Assembly (NCBI GenBank): GCA_965221555.1
Contig: OZ244895.1
Location: 62,001-126,000, forward strand
Reading direction: 5' to 3'
Length of the DNA stretch: 64,000 nt
Source: JAJEAD01 sp965221555
GTDB taxonomy: Bacteria; Pseudomonadota; Gammaproteobacteria; HK1
A program made the position numbers and the translations under genes. The notes under the pieces are model-generated. The model was given only the letters and a program-made list of their open reading frames with translations, did not search any database and was not told the origin of the DNA. Of this stretch, positions 26,074 to 35,536 are shown in pieces (within the stretch, counting starts at the first letter, position 1; each line of letters starts with the position of its first letter).

Positions 26074-27096
26074 CTAGCGTTTATGACCCTCGAAGAGATC
26101 CACCAGCAGCGACGCGTCGACCTGCTCCTCGTAGATCAACGCCTCGTCCGCCACGCCCTGCTCGATGTTGAGCTGCATGACGGTGTCGAAGGTCTCCTTG
26201 AAGGGTCCCGGCGCATCCGGCGTGCCGAAGAGCTCGATCGACTGCTCGTAGGTGGTGAAGCGCAAGCCTTCGAAGGCCTCCGCCATCTCTTCCGGGGTGA
26301 GATTGAAGTTCGGAGCCATGATCTCGTGGGCCCGGTCGGGGTTTTCGAAGTAGAAGTCGATCGCCCGGTAGACGGCCCGCAGCATGGAGCGTACGAGCTC
26401 CGGATTCTTTTCGATCAGCTCGTTGTGGAGGAACCACACGTCCACGATAAGAGTGGGATGATCGGAGGAATCGACCAGCTTGTAGGCCCCCTCGCGGGAT
26501 GTGTTGGCAACGATCTGGCTGAGCAGCGGCTCGTAGGACTCGACCGCCGAGACCGAGGGGTCCTCGAACACTGCGAGGCCGTCCGCGGTCGCGATGTGCA
26601 GAATGTTCAGATCGCTGAGCGTCATTCCGCACTTCTCCTTGAGCTCGATCTGCAGGAGCAGATTGGCGGGCAGCGTGGGCTCCATTGCGAAAGTCTTGCC
26701 CCGGAGCTCGCAGACATCCTGTATATCCCCGCTCACCACCACGCCGTCTCCGCCGAGGGAGATGTCCATCGCCCCGATGACGATGCCCTTGGTCTCCTTG
26801 GTGCGCGGGCGACTCTGATACTCGCCGATGGTGCGGGAGTTGCAGTTGAGCTGGCCCGCGTCCATCGCCTCGGTCTGGACCTGGATGTCATCCTCATGAA
26901 TGAGATCGATCTCGACGCCTTCCTCATCGAAGTACCCGAGATCACGGGCGAGGAAGTAGACGCCCTGGCCGGGCCAGAACGTGAATGCGCAGGTGAGCTT
27001 GTCGGTTTCGATGTCCGCGCTGGCGGCAGGGCTGACGAAGCCGAGGAACAGAAGCAGCGGAGCCGCAAACAGGGTCGAGAGGGTTTTGTGTTTCAT
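26074..27096 (-). CDS. ABC importer binding protein, NMT1/SsuA-like
   Basis: A 340-residue periplasmic binding protein. A signal peptide, MKHKTLSTLFAAPLLLFLGF, is followed by a likely cut after SPAASA. The mature part begins DIETDKLTCAFTFWPGQGVYF, with the ARDLGYFDEEGVEIDLI phrase typical of NMT1/SsuA-type binding proteins. It opens the three-gene importer on the minus strand. GGAG lies nine bases before the ATG at 27096. The ligand class (aliphatic sulfonate, nitrate, pyrimidine precursor or similar) is not determined. Confidence 0.86.
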   Translation of the reverse strand: MKHKTLSTLFAAPLLLFLGFVSPAASADIETDKLTCAFTFWPGQGVYFLARDLGYFDEEGVEIDLIHEDDIQVQTEAMDAGQLNCNSRTIGEYQSRPRTKETKGIVIGAMDISLGGDGVVVSGDIQDVCELRGKTFAMEPTLPANLLLQIELKEKCGMTLSDLNILHIATADGLAVFEDPSVSAVESYEPLLSQIVANTSREGAYKLVDSSDHPTLIVDVWFLHNELIEKNPELVRSMLRAVYRAIDFYFENPDRAHEIMAPNFNLTPEEMAEAFEGLRFTTYEQSIELFGTPDAPGPFKETFDTVMQLNIEQGVADEALIYEEQVDASLLVDLFEGHKR

Positions 27097-27299
27097 TTCC
27101 AATCGCTCCGATTAGTGCGTGGGCGGACGGGAGCGGCCTTGGCGCAATCCCTCGCGGGCCACGGGGACCCGCGGCTCCCGTCGCGGCGGCATGGTAGCAG
27201 CAGTCGGGAGGCGGATGCGGAGCCGACTCGGAATCCGGGTTCCGTGGGCGCCGCCTGTCTTCCTTGGGAAGGGATTGCCACCTTCGCGGCGAAGACGGA

Positions 27300-28862
27300 T
27301 CAGCCGGGCTCGCGCGCGCCCTCGTAGGTGCCCATGCCGGGCATGATGATGCTGACCCGGTTCGCCCGTGGCGCCCCGTGGAACGTGAGGATCGCGGGCC
27401 AGTTGGGCCACAGGAAGCGGCCGTCGTCGCTTGGCAGGATCTCGGTACGGAAGGGCGGGAACAGCTCGCCGCTGGTGTCGTCGCGCCCGTCGCCGAAGAG
27501 GCGATCGCCCTCGCGGGTGACGTGGAGGGTGGTCGGCTGCGCGAGGAAGCCGATCAGCACGTAACGCCCGACATAGCCGTCGTAGCGCGCCGGATCGGGC
27601 GTCCCGAGGCCCGGGCGCATCGCGTCCGGCACCTGCGGCTCGGCGATGGAGACCCGGCGGTGGAACACGAAGCAGTCCCATGCCTTTCCCGGTGTGACCG
27701 GCTGATAGCGCAGATTGGAGCGGTCCGGGCGCTCCGTGCGCAGCCAATCCGCGATCGGACCCTCGCGAGGGGCGCGGCGCAGGTCGAGGAAGTAGCAGTC
27801 CGGCCCGACTTGTGCGTAGACGGCCTGGTTGGATTCGGGCCGGGGTTCCTCGCCCTTGACGCTGTACGCGCTCTGCGCGCCAATGAACACCACGTTCTCC
27901 CGGCCGATCCGCTCCGCGAGATAGGAACCCATCGAGGTCGCGCGCTGCACCCGCACCGGGCACTGCTGGAGGTGGGTGTTGTGGGCGCCGACGAGCGCCC
28001 GCGCGCCCGGGCCTTCCCGGTCCAGGATCCACTGCACCTGCTGCGCCATCGCAACGTCGCGCACATTCCAGAAAGTGCGAAAGCCGGCGCTGAAGTCGAT
28101 CTCGGTCTGCGCGAAGTTGAGCATCAGGTGCCGCAACACGCGCGCGCTCTGAAGCCCCCAGTCGTAGTCATCGGCGGAGACGGACTCCCGCCAGGCGACG
28201 CGTTGCTGCTCGATGCGGCTCACGATGCGCGCGCTGACCGCGATCAGGCAGTCCCAGGCCGCCCGGTCCAGGCGCTCCCGGTCGGCGAACTCGGCGCCAC
28301 GCATGGCATCGCCGTGCTCCCTCTCCACGCTCTCGGCCGTCTCGGGCTCGGCGTCGCGCAGAAACGCGAGAACCGCGTCGAAAGCGATCCGGGCGTGCGC
28401 CCAGTTGCCGCTGCCGTCGGTTCCGTAGAAGCGCAGGCGACGCCGATTGCCGACACTCGCGTTGTACTCGCGCATCCAGACAATCAGCTCCTGCAGCTCC
28501 GCCCAGACCCCCCAGCCGTTGGTCACCGAGCCGACAACCCGCTCCCACGGCACGTCCTTGCCGTCGACGTAGTCGTGGATATGCCGGCCCTCCACCAGGC
28601 CGGACTCCAGGATGAAGACGCTGAACCCGTGCTCGCGCACGAGGTACTTGAAGAGCCGGGCGCGAAGGCGGTTCCACTCGTGCAGGTAGTGGGCGTTCTC
28701 GCCCAGCGCCACCACTGGCGCGTCGCCGATGACGGCTCCGAGGAAGGAGAGGTCGTCGAAGTCGGTGTCGTGGCGCGGGATGCCAAGCGGCACCGCCTCT
28801 TCCCGCGCCCACTCGAGAAAGGCTTGCGCGCCGCGCGAGGATTCGTCGGGTCCGTGCATCAT
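27300..28862 (-). CDS. Erythromycin esterase-family protein
   Basis: A 520-residue protein of the erythromycin esterase (EreA/B/C-like) superfamily, which hydrolyses the macrolactone ring of macrolides in resistant bacteria; many chromosomal relatives have unknown substrates. The active-site motif ALGENAH gives E55 and H58, E86 follows in ILESG, and VGAHNTHLQQ supplies the later His pair. About 100 residues at the C-terminus (YDGYVGRYVLIGFLAQ onward) resemble a small extra beta domain. No signal peptide. It stands alone, between two ABC importers; resistance is possible but unproven. Confidence 0.82.
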   Translation of the reverse strand: MMHGPDESSRGAQAFLEWAREEAVPLGIPRHDTDFDDLSFLGAVIGDAPVVALGENAHYLHEWNRLRARLFKYLVREHGFSVFILESGLVEGRHIHDYVDGKDVPWERVVGSVTNGWGVWAELQELIVWMREYNASVGNRRRLRFYGTDGSGNWAHARIAFDAVLAFLRDAEPETAESVEREHGDAMRGAEFADRERLDRAAWDCLIAVSARIVSRIEQQRVAWRESVSADDYDWGLQSARVLRHLMLNFAQTEIDFSAGFRTFWNVRDVAMAQQVQWILDREGPGARALVGAHNTHLQQCPVRVQRATSMGSYLAERIGRENVVFIGAQSAYSVKGEEPRPESNQAVYAQVGPDCYFLDLRRAPREGPIADWLRTERPDRSNLRYQPVTPGKAWDCFVFHRRVSIAEPQVPDAMRPGLGTPDPARYDGYVGRYVLIGFLAQPTTLHVTREGDRLFGDGRDDTSGELFPPFRTEILPSDDGRFLWPNWPAILTFHGAPRANRVSIIMPGMGTYEGAREPG

Positions 28863-29005
28863 GTTTCGTTCCTTCTGGTTATGAGTTTCGAAACCTGAAC
28901 CGGTGGTTGGGGTCTGACTGACTACCGTACCCCGGAAAGGCAGGCTTGGGGTTTGTGCTCAGGCGGCGCCATCTGAAACCATTTCTCGCAGTCGGAGCTC
29001 AGAAT

Positions 29006-29168
29006 TATCATTTTTCATGTTCTCATGAGCATGTTATCGTTTCTCTTGAATCAGTCGTCGTTCGTCACGAGACAGGAGCCAGAGAAGCGCCTTTCTCAGC
29101 AGGAAACCGTTTAGGCATGAGGGTCGCTGACCAGAATCGTTTTTCAGGGCCTGTTACCGTTTTTCAGG
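29006..29168 (+). promoter_or_regulatory. Four short repeats upstream of and inside the Fic gene start
   Basis: The motif WAYCRTTTYTCWKG occurs at 29006-29019, 29035-29048, 29135-29148 and 29155-29168, all in the same direction. An 8-bp palindrome CTCATGAG lies between the first two. The first pair is upstream and the second pair is inside the coding start. The repeats are AT-richer than the surroundings and could bind a regulator, perhaps an antitoxin. Confidence 0.4.
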
Positions 29169-30667
29169 AACGGCGCCTTCCCGTACCCGCGACGCCGGCG
29201 GGATACGCCGCCCTGATCGGGGCCTACAATCTGCGCGTGCCGTTGCCACGGACCCTGAGCGCGACCGGCCAGCGGCACAGGCTCCTGGAAGGGGCGGGCT
29301 GGCGCATATACTCGCCGCGCCATGCACCGAAAGCGAGCCTGGAAGGCCATCTTACCTTCGCACTGAAGTACGAAGGGCTCGATCTGGCCGTTCTCAGCAG
29401 ACTGTTCGACGCGACCGGCCCCACTGCCGTGGACGCCCTGGTCAAGGCCAAGCCCACGGGCGCCTACGCCCGGCGTATCTGGTTCCTCTATGAATGGTTG
29501 ACCGGACGGCGGCTTGATTTGCCGAACGCCGACCGCGGAGCCTATGCCCCGGTCGTCGATCCGTCCCGGCAGTATGCGGCCCCTGCGGAAACGTCGACTC
29601 GACACCGGGTCAAGAACAATCTGCCCGGAACACCGGCATTCTGCCCCTTGGTGTTCCGCACGGAAGCCTTGGAGCGCTTTGTCGCCATGGACCTGCATGC
29701 GCAGGCGCAGGACGCCGTTGCTGCCGTGCCGCGCGATCTGCTGTCGCGCACCTCCGCATTTCTGCTGCTCAAGGATTCCAAGTCGAGCTTCGCAATCGAG
29801 GTAGAGCATCCGCCTCAGGATCGAATTCAGCGCTGGGGCCGTGCCATCGGTCAGGCGGGACAGCAGCCGATTGATCTTGACGAACTGCTGCGCCTGCAAC
29901 GCATCGTGATCGGCGATGCCCGCTTCGTCCAACTCGGTCTGAGGACGGAAGGCGGGTTCGTTGGGGGACGCGACCGCGATTCGCGCATGCCGATTCCAAG
30001 CCACATCAGCGCCCGGCCGGAGGATCTCGCCGGACTCATCGACGGAATCGCCGCTTTTGACCGCCGGGCCGCGCAGCAGCTCGACCCGGTTATCGCCGCA
30101 GCGGTACTCGCCTTCGGCTTTGTCTATGCCCATCCCTTCGAGGACGGCAACGGCCGGATGCACCGCTACCTGATTCACCACGTCTTGGCACGACGCGGCT
30201 TCCATCCGGCCGGTCTGGTCTTTCCCATTTCGGCTGCGATTCTCGAACTGATCGAGGACTATCGCGTGGTGTTGGAAGATTACTCGCAAAGGCTGCTGCC
30301 TGTCGTGGATTGGGTACCAACCGACCGCGGCAACGTCAGCGTGCGGAACAGCACCGGTGACCTCTACCGGTTCTTCGACGCGACGATACAAGCCGAATTC
30401 CTCTACCGATGCGTTCAAAAAACCATTGAGCAGGATCTACCACAAGAAGCGGAGTTCCTGAAGCAATATGACCGCTTCCGTAACGACCTGAACCTTGTGG
30501 TCGATATGCCAGACCGTCTTTCCAGCTTGCTGTTTCGGTTCCTTCACCAGAATGGCGGACAGATATCCCGCCGTGCCCGTAAAAAGGAGTTCGCTGCGCT
30601 GACCGATGACGAAGCTGAACGTATAGAAACCATCTATCAGGAAGCGTTCGGACGCATTATCCGTTAA
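29117..30667 (+). CDS. Fic/DOC family protein (AMP transferase-like)
   Basis: A 516-residue Fic protein. The catalytic motif HPFEDGNGRMHR is complete with the His at residue 339, so transfer of AMP or a similar group to a hydroxyl is expected. The N-terminal part (YAALIGAYNLRVPLP, then PRHAPKASLEGHL and ALKYEGLDLAVL) is shared by long stand-alone Fic proteins, and the C-terminal 80 residues contain a winged-helix-like segment. An [ST]xxxE[GN] inhibitory helix is not obvious. Start at 29117; the frame continues upstream but without protein-like sequence. GC content is lower than the neighbours, which suggests acquisition. Confidence 0.88.
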   Translation: MRVADQNRFSGPVTVFQERRLPVPATPAGYAALIGAYNLRVPLPRTLSATGQRHRLLEGAGWRIYSPRHAPKASLEGHLTFALKYEGLDLAVLSRLFDATGPTAVDALVKAKPTGAYARRIWFLYEWLTGRRLDLPNADRGAYAPVVDPSRQYAAPAETSTRHRVKNNLPGTPAFCPLVFRTEALERFVAMDLHAQAQDAVAAVPRDLLSRTSAFLLLKDSKSSFAIEVEHPPQDRIQRWGRAIGQAGQQPIDLDELLRLQRIVIGDARFVQLGLRTEGGFVGGRDRDSRMPIPSHISARPEDLAGLIDGIAAFDRRAAQQLDPVIAAAVLAFGFVYAHPFEDGNGRMHRYLIHHVLARRGFHPAGLVFPISAAILELIEDYRVVLEDYSQRLLPVVDWVPTDRGNVSVRNSTGDLYRFFDATIQAEFLYRCVQKTIEQDLPQEAEFLKQYDRFRNDLNLVVDMPDRLSSLLFRFLHQNGGQISRRARKKEFAALTDDEAERIETIYQEAFGRIIR

Positions 30668-30801
30668 CTCCTAATCGGACGATCTGAGGTGGTCCCACAT
30701 TTCGGGATAGTCCGCCGACCCTCTTTTCTCGTGTTTGCCGCAATACTGCTCTTTGAGGACTCCCGCTTATACCACCCGCCGCGTACGCCCCGACCGTCAT
30801 A

Positions 30802-31650
30802 TCACTGCAGGTCGGCTTCCATCGGGGCCGACCAGGAGAAGAACACCTTCTCGATGATCACCACCGTCTGGAACAGCGCGATGCCGAGCAACGACAGGAT
30901 CACCAGCGCGCCAAAGGCGGCCGGGGTGTTGAAGAACGCGGTGGCGGCCATGATCTGGTAGCCGAGTCCCTTGTCCGCGGCCACGAACTCGCCGACCGTG
31001 GCTCCCACCACCGCGAAAGTGATGGCGAGCTTGAGTCCGTTGAACATGAAGGGCACCGCCGAGGGGAAGCGGATGCGCACCAGCTCCTGCCACCACGTCG
31101 TCTTGTAGGAGCGGCCGAGCTCGATCAGATCCGCCGGGGTCGTGAGCAGGCCGGTGGCGAGCGAGGTGACGAGGGGAAAGAACGCGACCAGAAAGGTCAC
31201 CACCAGTCTCGGTATCTCGCCCGCGCCGAGCACCACGACCAGGATGGGCGCAAGGGCCACCTTGGGCACCGACTGGGTCAGGACCAGCAGGGGATAGATC
31301 GCGTTCGCCATGAGCGGCGAGGAAGCGATCAGCACCGCGAGCGGAACGCTGATCGCGATGGAGAGCGCGAAGCCGCCCATGACCGTGCCCAGAGTCGCCA
31401 GAGTGTGGCCCACCACCAGACCGATGTCGGTCAGGTACTCGTTCCAGATGACGCTGAGCGCCGGCAGCATGTAGACCGGGATCTCGAAGAGGCGCACCGC
31501 CCCCTCCCAGGCCGCGCCGATGAGGAACACCGCCAGCAGCGGCAGCACGAAGCTGCGGCTGTGGTGCCAGAGGCGCTCCAGCCTACGCCGCGCCGGTCCT
31601 GGCCGAGGCGGATGCGTCCCCGAAGATGTGTTGTCGGATTCTCTTGGCAC
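30802..31650 (-). CDS. ABC importer permease, second nitrate/sulfonate/taurine-type system
   Basis: A permease of about 282 residues with roughly six helices, beginning SFVLPLLAVFLIGAAWEGAV. The coupling loop includes LIELGRSYKTTWWQELVRIRFPSAVP. It overlaps the ATPase gene ahead of it. The start is uncertain: GTG at 31650 (VPRESDN) is the nearest acceptable codon, while a non-canonical start closer to the first helix is possible. It is the last gene of the second importer. Confidence 0.8.
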   Translation of the reverse strand: MPRESDNTSSGTHPPRPGPARRRLERLWHHSRSFVLPLLAVFLIGAAWEGAVRLFEIPVYMLPALSVIWNEYLTDIGLVVGHTLATLGTVMGGFALSIAISVPLAVLIASSPLMANAIYPLLVLTQSVPKVALAPILVVVLGAGEIPRLVVTFLVAFFPLVTSLATGLLTTPADLIELGRSYKTTWWQELVRIRFPSAVPFMFNGLKLAITFAVVGATVGEFVAADKGLGYQIMAATAFFNTPAAFGALVILSLLGIALFQTVVIIEKVFFSWSAPMEADLQ

Positions 31651-32311
31651 AGTTCTGGAACTCCTGCAGAGACTCCTGCTCGTAAGAGCGTGGCCGGGCG
31701 AGCGGCACATCGATGATCTCGATGATTCGCCCCGGGCGCGCGGTCATCACGCACACCCGGTCCGCGAGCAGCACCGCTTCGGGCACGGAGTGAGTAACGA
31801 AGAAGATCGTCTTCGGCTGTTCCTGCCAGATACGCAGCAGCTCGAGGCTCATCTCTTCCCGAGTGAGTGCGTCCAGCGCGCCGAAGGGCTCATCCATGAG
31901 CAGGATGTCCGGATCCGTGATCAGCGCCCGGCAGATCGACGCGCGCTGCTGCATGCCTCCGGACAGCTCCGAGGGCATCTTTCGCTCGAATTCGGAGAGC
32001 CCGACGAGACGCAGGAGATCGCGTGCCTTGTCCGGGCTGTCCGGCGCGAGCCGGTGCAGGATCTTGAGCGGGAAGAGCACGTTGTCGAGCACGTTGGCCC
32101 AGGGCAGAAGCGTCGGCGCCTGGAACACGACGCCGATGTCGCGGCGAGGCCCGTCCACCGCGACGCCGTCGATGGTCACCTGTCCCGACGAGGGTCCGAT
32201 GAGCCCCGCGATCAAGCGCAACAAGGTCGACTTGCCGCAGCCGGAGGGTCCGACGATGGCGACGAACTCGTTGCGCTCGATGGCGAGGCTTACTTCGCGC
32301 AGGGCCTGCAC
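31583..32311 (-). CDS. ABC importer ATPase, second system; N-terminus lacks a standard start codon
   Basis: A 242-residue reading from GTG at 32311 gives Walker A GPSGCGKSTLL, signature LSGGMQQR, Walker B DILLMDEPFGALD and switch VTHSVPEA, all intact. The family's usual first strand is upstream of that GTG: in the same frame the DNA encodes IIEIDRITKTFRSLDGAD, which is characteristic of these ATPases. No ATG, GTG or TTG precedes it before an in-frame stop. An AAGGGGAG ribosome-site-like sequence sits nine bases before ATA at 32365, so translation may begin at ATA or the next ATC; alternatively this is an error or mutation. Confidence 0.85.
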   Translation of the reverse strand: MQALREVSLAIERNEFVAIVGPSGCGKSTLLRLIAGLIGPSSGQVTIDGVAVDGPRRDIGVVFQAPTLLPWANVLDNVLFPLKILHRLAPDSPDKARDLLRLVGLSEFERKMPSELSGGMQQRASICRALITDPDILLMDEPFGALDALTREEMSLELLRIWQEQPKTIFFVTHSVPEAVLLADRVCVMTARPGRIIEIIDVPLARPRSYEQESLQEFQNCAKRIRQHIFGDASASARTGAA

Positions 32312-32410
32312 GTCGGCGCCGTCGAGCGACCTGAAGGTCTTGGTTATCCGATCGATCTCGATTATGGCGCCAGACTCCCCTTCTAAAGACGGGACCTCAC
32401 AACCCCCCGA

Positions 32411-33436
32411 CTACATGGCGGGCAGAAGGCTGTCGTCGATCACCTGCTCGATCGCGAAGTCGGGATCGAGGTCGCGCGACTCGACGAGGACATCGTAGGT
32501 TCTGCGCACCTTGTCCATGTCGTAGTGGCCGGTCCAACCGCCCATGAGGTCCGACCCGAACATGTTGCGCCGCAGGTCGACCCACCCCGCGAGGTTGTCT
32601 TCGTACTTGGTGTCCGGCCAGCGCTCCTTGTGCAGCCGCGCCGCCTCCTCGGGATTGTCCCGGGCCCAGAAGTGTGCACGCTGGGTCGCCTTGAGGAAGC
32701 GCCGCAGCATGTCCGGCTGCTCTTCGATCACGTCATCGCGCGCGTAGATGCAGTACGAGTAGATGTCGAAGCCGTAGTCGGCGAAGGGAATGATCACGAG
32801 CTCGTCGCCGATCGACTGCACTTGCGGCTCGACGAAGGAGGCGTTGGAGGTGAAGTAGGGAACGCCATCCACCCGCTTGTTGACGAGCAGCGACGGCATG
32901 GCGGTCGCGTCGACGACAGTCCAGCTCACGGTGTCCGGATCGAGTCCGGCCATGCGGGCCGCGATCGGGAAGTAGTTGCGGTGACTGTTCCCGGGAGTGG
33001 TCGCGAGCGTCTTTCCCGCCAGATCCCGAAAGTGCGAGATGCCGCTGCTCTTGAGGATGAACAGGGAGTGGGGCGAGTGGTTGTGCATGTGCATGAGGCA
33101 CTTCACGGGTGCGCCTTCCTGCGCGCGCGCCGCCATCACCGCCGACATGTCGCCGTCACCGATCGGAGAGCCTCCGCCCGCCACCTTCTTGACGGCGTCG
33201 CCCGAGCCGCGGCCGGTGCTGACGGTGAGGTCGATCCCCTCCTCCTCGTAGAAACCCTTGGCGATCGCGGCCGAGATCGGAGCGTAGTAGCCGGTGGGAA
33301 TCCAGCTCCACTGGAAGTTCACCTGGTCGAGTGCCGCAACGGAGGTGGAGAACCCGAGACCGGCGACGAGCAGCGCCGCCACCGAGGAGAGTCCGGGAAT
33401 GTTGGTTCTGCGTCTGGATGGATGCCGGAGATTCAT
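32411..33436 (-). CDS. ABC importer binding protein, second system (NMT1-like)
   Basis: A 341-residue periplasmic binding protein with a basic N-region (MNLRHPSRRRTN) and hydrophobic core (SSVAALLVAGLGFSTSVAAL). The mature part begins QVNFQWSWIPTGYYAPISAAI, and KGFYEEEGIDLTVSTGRGSG is the ligand-facing N-lobe. These features resemble the NMT1/ThiY-like class. AGAGAGG precedes the ATG. It opens the second importer; the ATPase follows about 100 bp later. Confidence 0.86.
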   Translation of the reverse strand: MNLRHPSRRRTNIPGLSSVAALLVAGLGFSTSVAALDQVNFQWSWIPTGYYAPISAAIAKGFYEEEGIDLTVSTGRGSGDAVKKVAGGGSPIGDGDMSAVMAARAQEGAPVKCLMHMHNHSPHSLFILKSSGISHFRDLAGKTLATTPGNSHRNYFPIAARMAGLDPDTVSWTVVDATAMPSLLVNKRVDGVPYFTSNASFVEPQVQSIGDELVIIPFADYGFDIYSYCIYARDDVIEEQPDMLRRFLKATQRAHFWARDNPEEAARLHKERWPDTKYEDNLAGWVDLRRNMFGSDLMGGWTGHYDMDKVRRTYDVLVESRDLDPDFAIEQVIDDSLLPAM

Positions 33437-33745
33437 GGGTACCTCTCTGGTGCGAATGGCGCCCCGATGGGGCGGAGAGTCCTTGAGTCCCTCGGGCAAG
33501 GCCGCGAACGGGCGTTGCCGGGAAGGCGCGCATCGCACGGGCCGGGCGGAACCTGGGCCGGAACGACAAGGGCCCGATGTCGACCACCATGGCAGTGCCA
33601 CCGAAACATCGCCATACGGCTCCTCTGGTGAACACGGATGCGCAAGCCGCAGCCATTGTTCAAGCTACCCCCCGGGAATGCAAATCGGGACCGAGAGGGC
33701 CCTGCACATCCGATCCCGGGCCGCGCCGAAGCGGCCCGGCTTTCG
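33437..33745. other. Gene-free stretch between importer 2 and a glycosyltransferase
   Basis: About 309 bp. Short open frames exist on both strands, but none has a protein-like composition or a ribosome site. No palindromes of note were seen. The left part presumably holds the promoter of the binding-protein gene, not identified. Confidence 0.4.
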
Positions 33746-35032
33746 CTACTTCAGCAACGCATCGAGGAGGCGCGCCGCCTTGCGCGTGCCGTCCCGGGAG
33801 CGCATGTGGGCACTCGTGGCCGCAAGCTTCTCGTGCATGGCACGGTCGTTCACCAGGGTATCGAGCGCGGCCGCCAGATCCTCGTCCCTCCAGTTCGCGC
33901 GGTGCATCTTGAGCCCGTGACCGGTCTCCTGCACCCGGGTGGCGTTGTCGTGTCCATCCCAGACGTAGGGCATGATCAACGCCGGCTTGCCGAAGTAGAG
34001 ACACTCGGTGAAGCTGTTGTTGCCGCCGTGATGGATCACCGCGTCGACCTGCGGGATCACCGAGGGCTGCGGATACCATGATGCGATGTGCACGTTTCCC
34101 AGCAGATCGAAGTCCGCGTACTCCGCCTCGTAGTCGCCGACGTTCGCGAGCACCCGATACGGCAGCTTGCCCAGGGTCGTGATCATCCGCTTCAACAACG
34201 CGGTGTCACCCGAACCCAGGGAGCCGAAGCTCAGGTAGACGACGGGCTTGTCCTGGTTGGCTTCGAATGCCGGCATCTCGTAGGGGGCGTCCTCGCGCAC
34301 ACACCCCTCCAGGTACTGAAAGCGGTTCTCGTCGAGCGCGTGCCGGCGCTGATACTTGACCGGCTCCGGATAGAGCAGGAGATTGAGATGCGGCGATGCC
34401 TCGAAGAACTCGCCGATGGCGTAGGGCGCCTCGCCGCACTCCTCAAGGAACGCGTTGAAGTCGTCGTGCAGGGGCTTGATGACTTCGTTGAAACGGTTCT
34501 GGTACTTCTCGAAGCCTTCCTTGTCGTGCTCGCCGCAGCCCGAGAGATGAGGGGGAATGTCGGGGTCGGGAATCTCGTTCTCGCTGCATGAGATGATCCT
34601 GACCCACGGGACTCCGTAGCGCTTGGCGGCGGGGAAGAGCACGACGTTGTCGATGCAGATGAGGTCCGGGGCGAGCTCGCCAAGGACCCGGGGCAGGTCC
34701 TTCTCCGCCCACTTCGAGGTCTCGATGATCGCCTCCCAGCACTCCTTGACGTAGTTGTCGATCTGCTCGTAAGGCGTGCGGTTGAAGTTCGGAATGTGGC
34801 CGTTGATGAAGTCCGCCCAGTATCGCGCCATCTCCTCCGGCGCCATCGGCTCGGAGAGGTTGACCTCCCGCTCCTCGAAGCCGTAGCCCTCGAAGACGCC
34901 CGCAAACCCCGGATCGCGCAGGAACACGCAGCGGTGTCCGAGCGCGGTGCAGGCCTGGGCGATGCCCACCGAATTGAGTGCCGGGCCGAAGGCGCCCTCG
35001 GGAAAGAACGCGATCGTCTTTTTTTCGGACAT
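33746..35032 (-). CDS. UGT/MGT-type glycosyltransferase
   Basis: A 428-residue GT-B glycosyltransferase of the GT1 group. The nucleotide-sugar signature is clear in the C-terminal half: SWYPQPSVIPQVDAVIHHGG followed by NNSFTECLYFGKPALIMP and DGHDNATRV. The N-terminal half starts IAFFPEGAFGPALNSVGIAQ, the acceptor domain, and VVYLSFGSLGSGD marks the domain junction. GAGAGG lies ahead of the ATG. The following gene, 24 bp away on the same strand, is encoded upstream (a cupin). Such enzymes glycosylate small lipophilic molecules; acceptor unknown. Confidence 0.88.
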   Translation of the reverse strand: MSEKKTIAFFPEGAFGPALNSVGIAQACTALGHRCVFLRDPGFAGVFEGYGFEEREVNLSEPMAPEEMARYWADFINGHIPNFNRTPYEQIDNYVKECWEAIIETSKWAEKDLPRVLGELAPDLICIDNVVLFPAAKRYGVPWVRIISCSENEIPDPDIPPHLSGCGEHDKEGFEKYQNRFNEVIKPLHDDFNAFLEECGEAPYAIGEFFEASPHLNLLLYPEPVKYQRRHALDENRFQYLEGCVREDAPYEMPAFEANQDKPVVYLSFGSLGSGDTALLKRMITTLGKLPYRVLANVGDYEAEYADFDLLGNVHIASWYPQPSVIPQVDAVIHHGGNNSFTECLYFGKPALIMPYVWDGHDNATRVQETGHGLKMHRANWRDEDLAAALDTLVNDRAMHEKLAATSAHMRSRDGTRKAARLLDALLK

Positions 35033-35056
35033 GTTTCTTGCCTCTCTCGCCGCCCC

Positions 35057-35392
35057 TCAGGGCAGCCAGTCGAACCCGATCAGCAGGCAGCCGGTCTCGG
35101 TGCGGGAATTGTGGAAGGTCCCCTGGTCGTAGCTCACCATGTCGCCGGTCTTGAGCACCGTGCCGTCGCTCTCGATGAGTTCGCCCTCCAGGATGAGGAA
35201 CTCCTCCCGGCAGCGGTGTTCATGGGGGATGGTCTCGGACCCGGGCTCCATGCGTATCACGTAGCACCCGCGTCCCGACTCCCGGGTCCAGCTTACCGGC
35301 AGGAAGCTCTTGTCCTTCTCCAGCGGGCCGTCCATGTCGTAGGGCTCGTAGGGAGTCTCATAGATGTTCTGTATGCGTCGGCCGGCGCTCAT
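35057..35392 (-). CDS. Cupin-domain protein
   Basis: A 111-residue single cupin. The metal-site pattern is partly visible: ETIPHEHRCREEFLILEGELIES gives H, H and E of motif 1, and GDMVSYDQGTFHNSRTE gives the His of motif 2. AGGAGA precedes the ATG. It is 24 bp upstream of the glycosyltransferase on the same strand and is likely co-transcribed with it. Function unknown. Confidence 0.85.
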   Translation of the reverse strand: MSAGRRIQNIYETPYEPYDMDGPLEKDKSFLPVSWTRESGRGCYVIRMEPGSETIPHEHRCREEFLILEGELIESDGTVLKTGDMVSYDQGTFHNSRTETGCLLIGFDWLP

Positions 35393-35536
35393 GGAAGTCT
35401 CCTCGTGGCCTTCCGCCCCGGTGGGCCGGAGTCCGCTATAGGGTGTCGCAGACGAGACGCCAAGGGCAAGGGAAGCCTGCGCGCCGCGCTTGCGTTAACC
35501 TCGTGCCCTCTTGCGCGTGATTCCGTCGAAGAGGGC

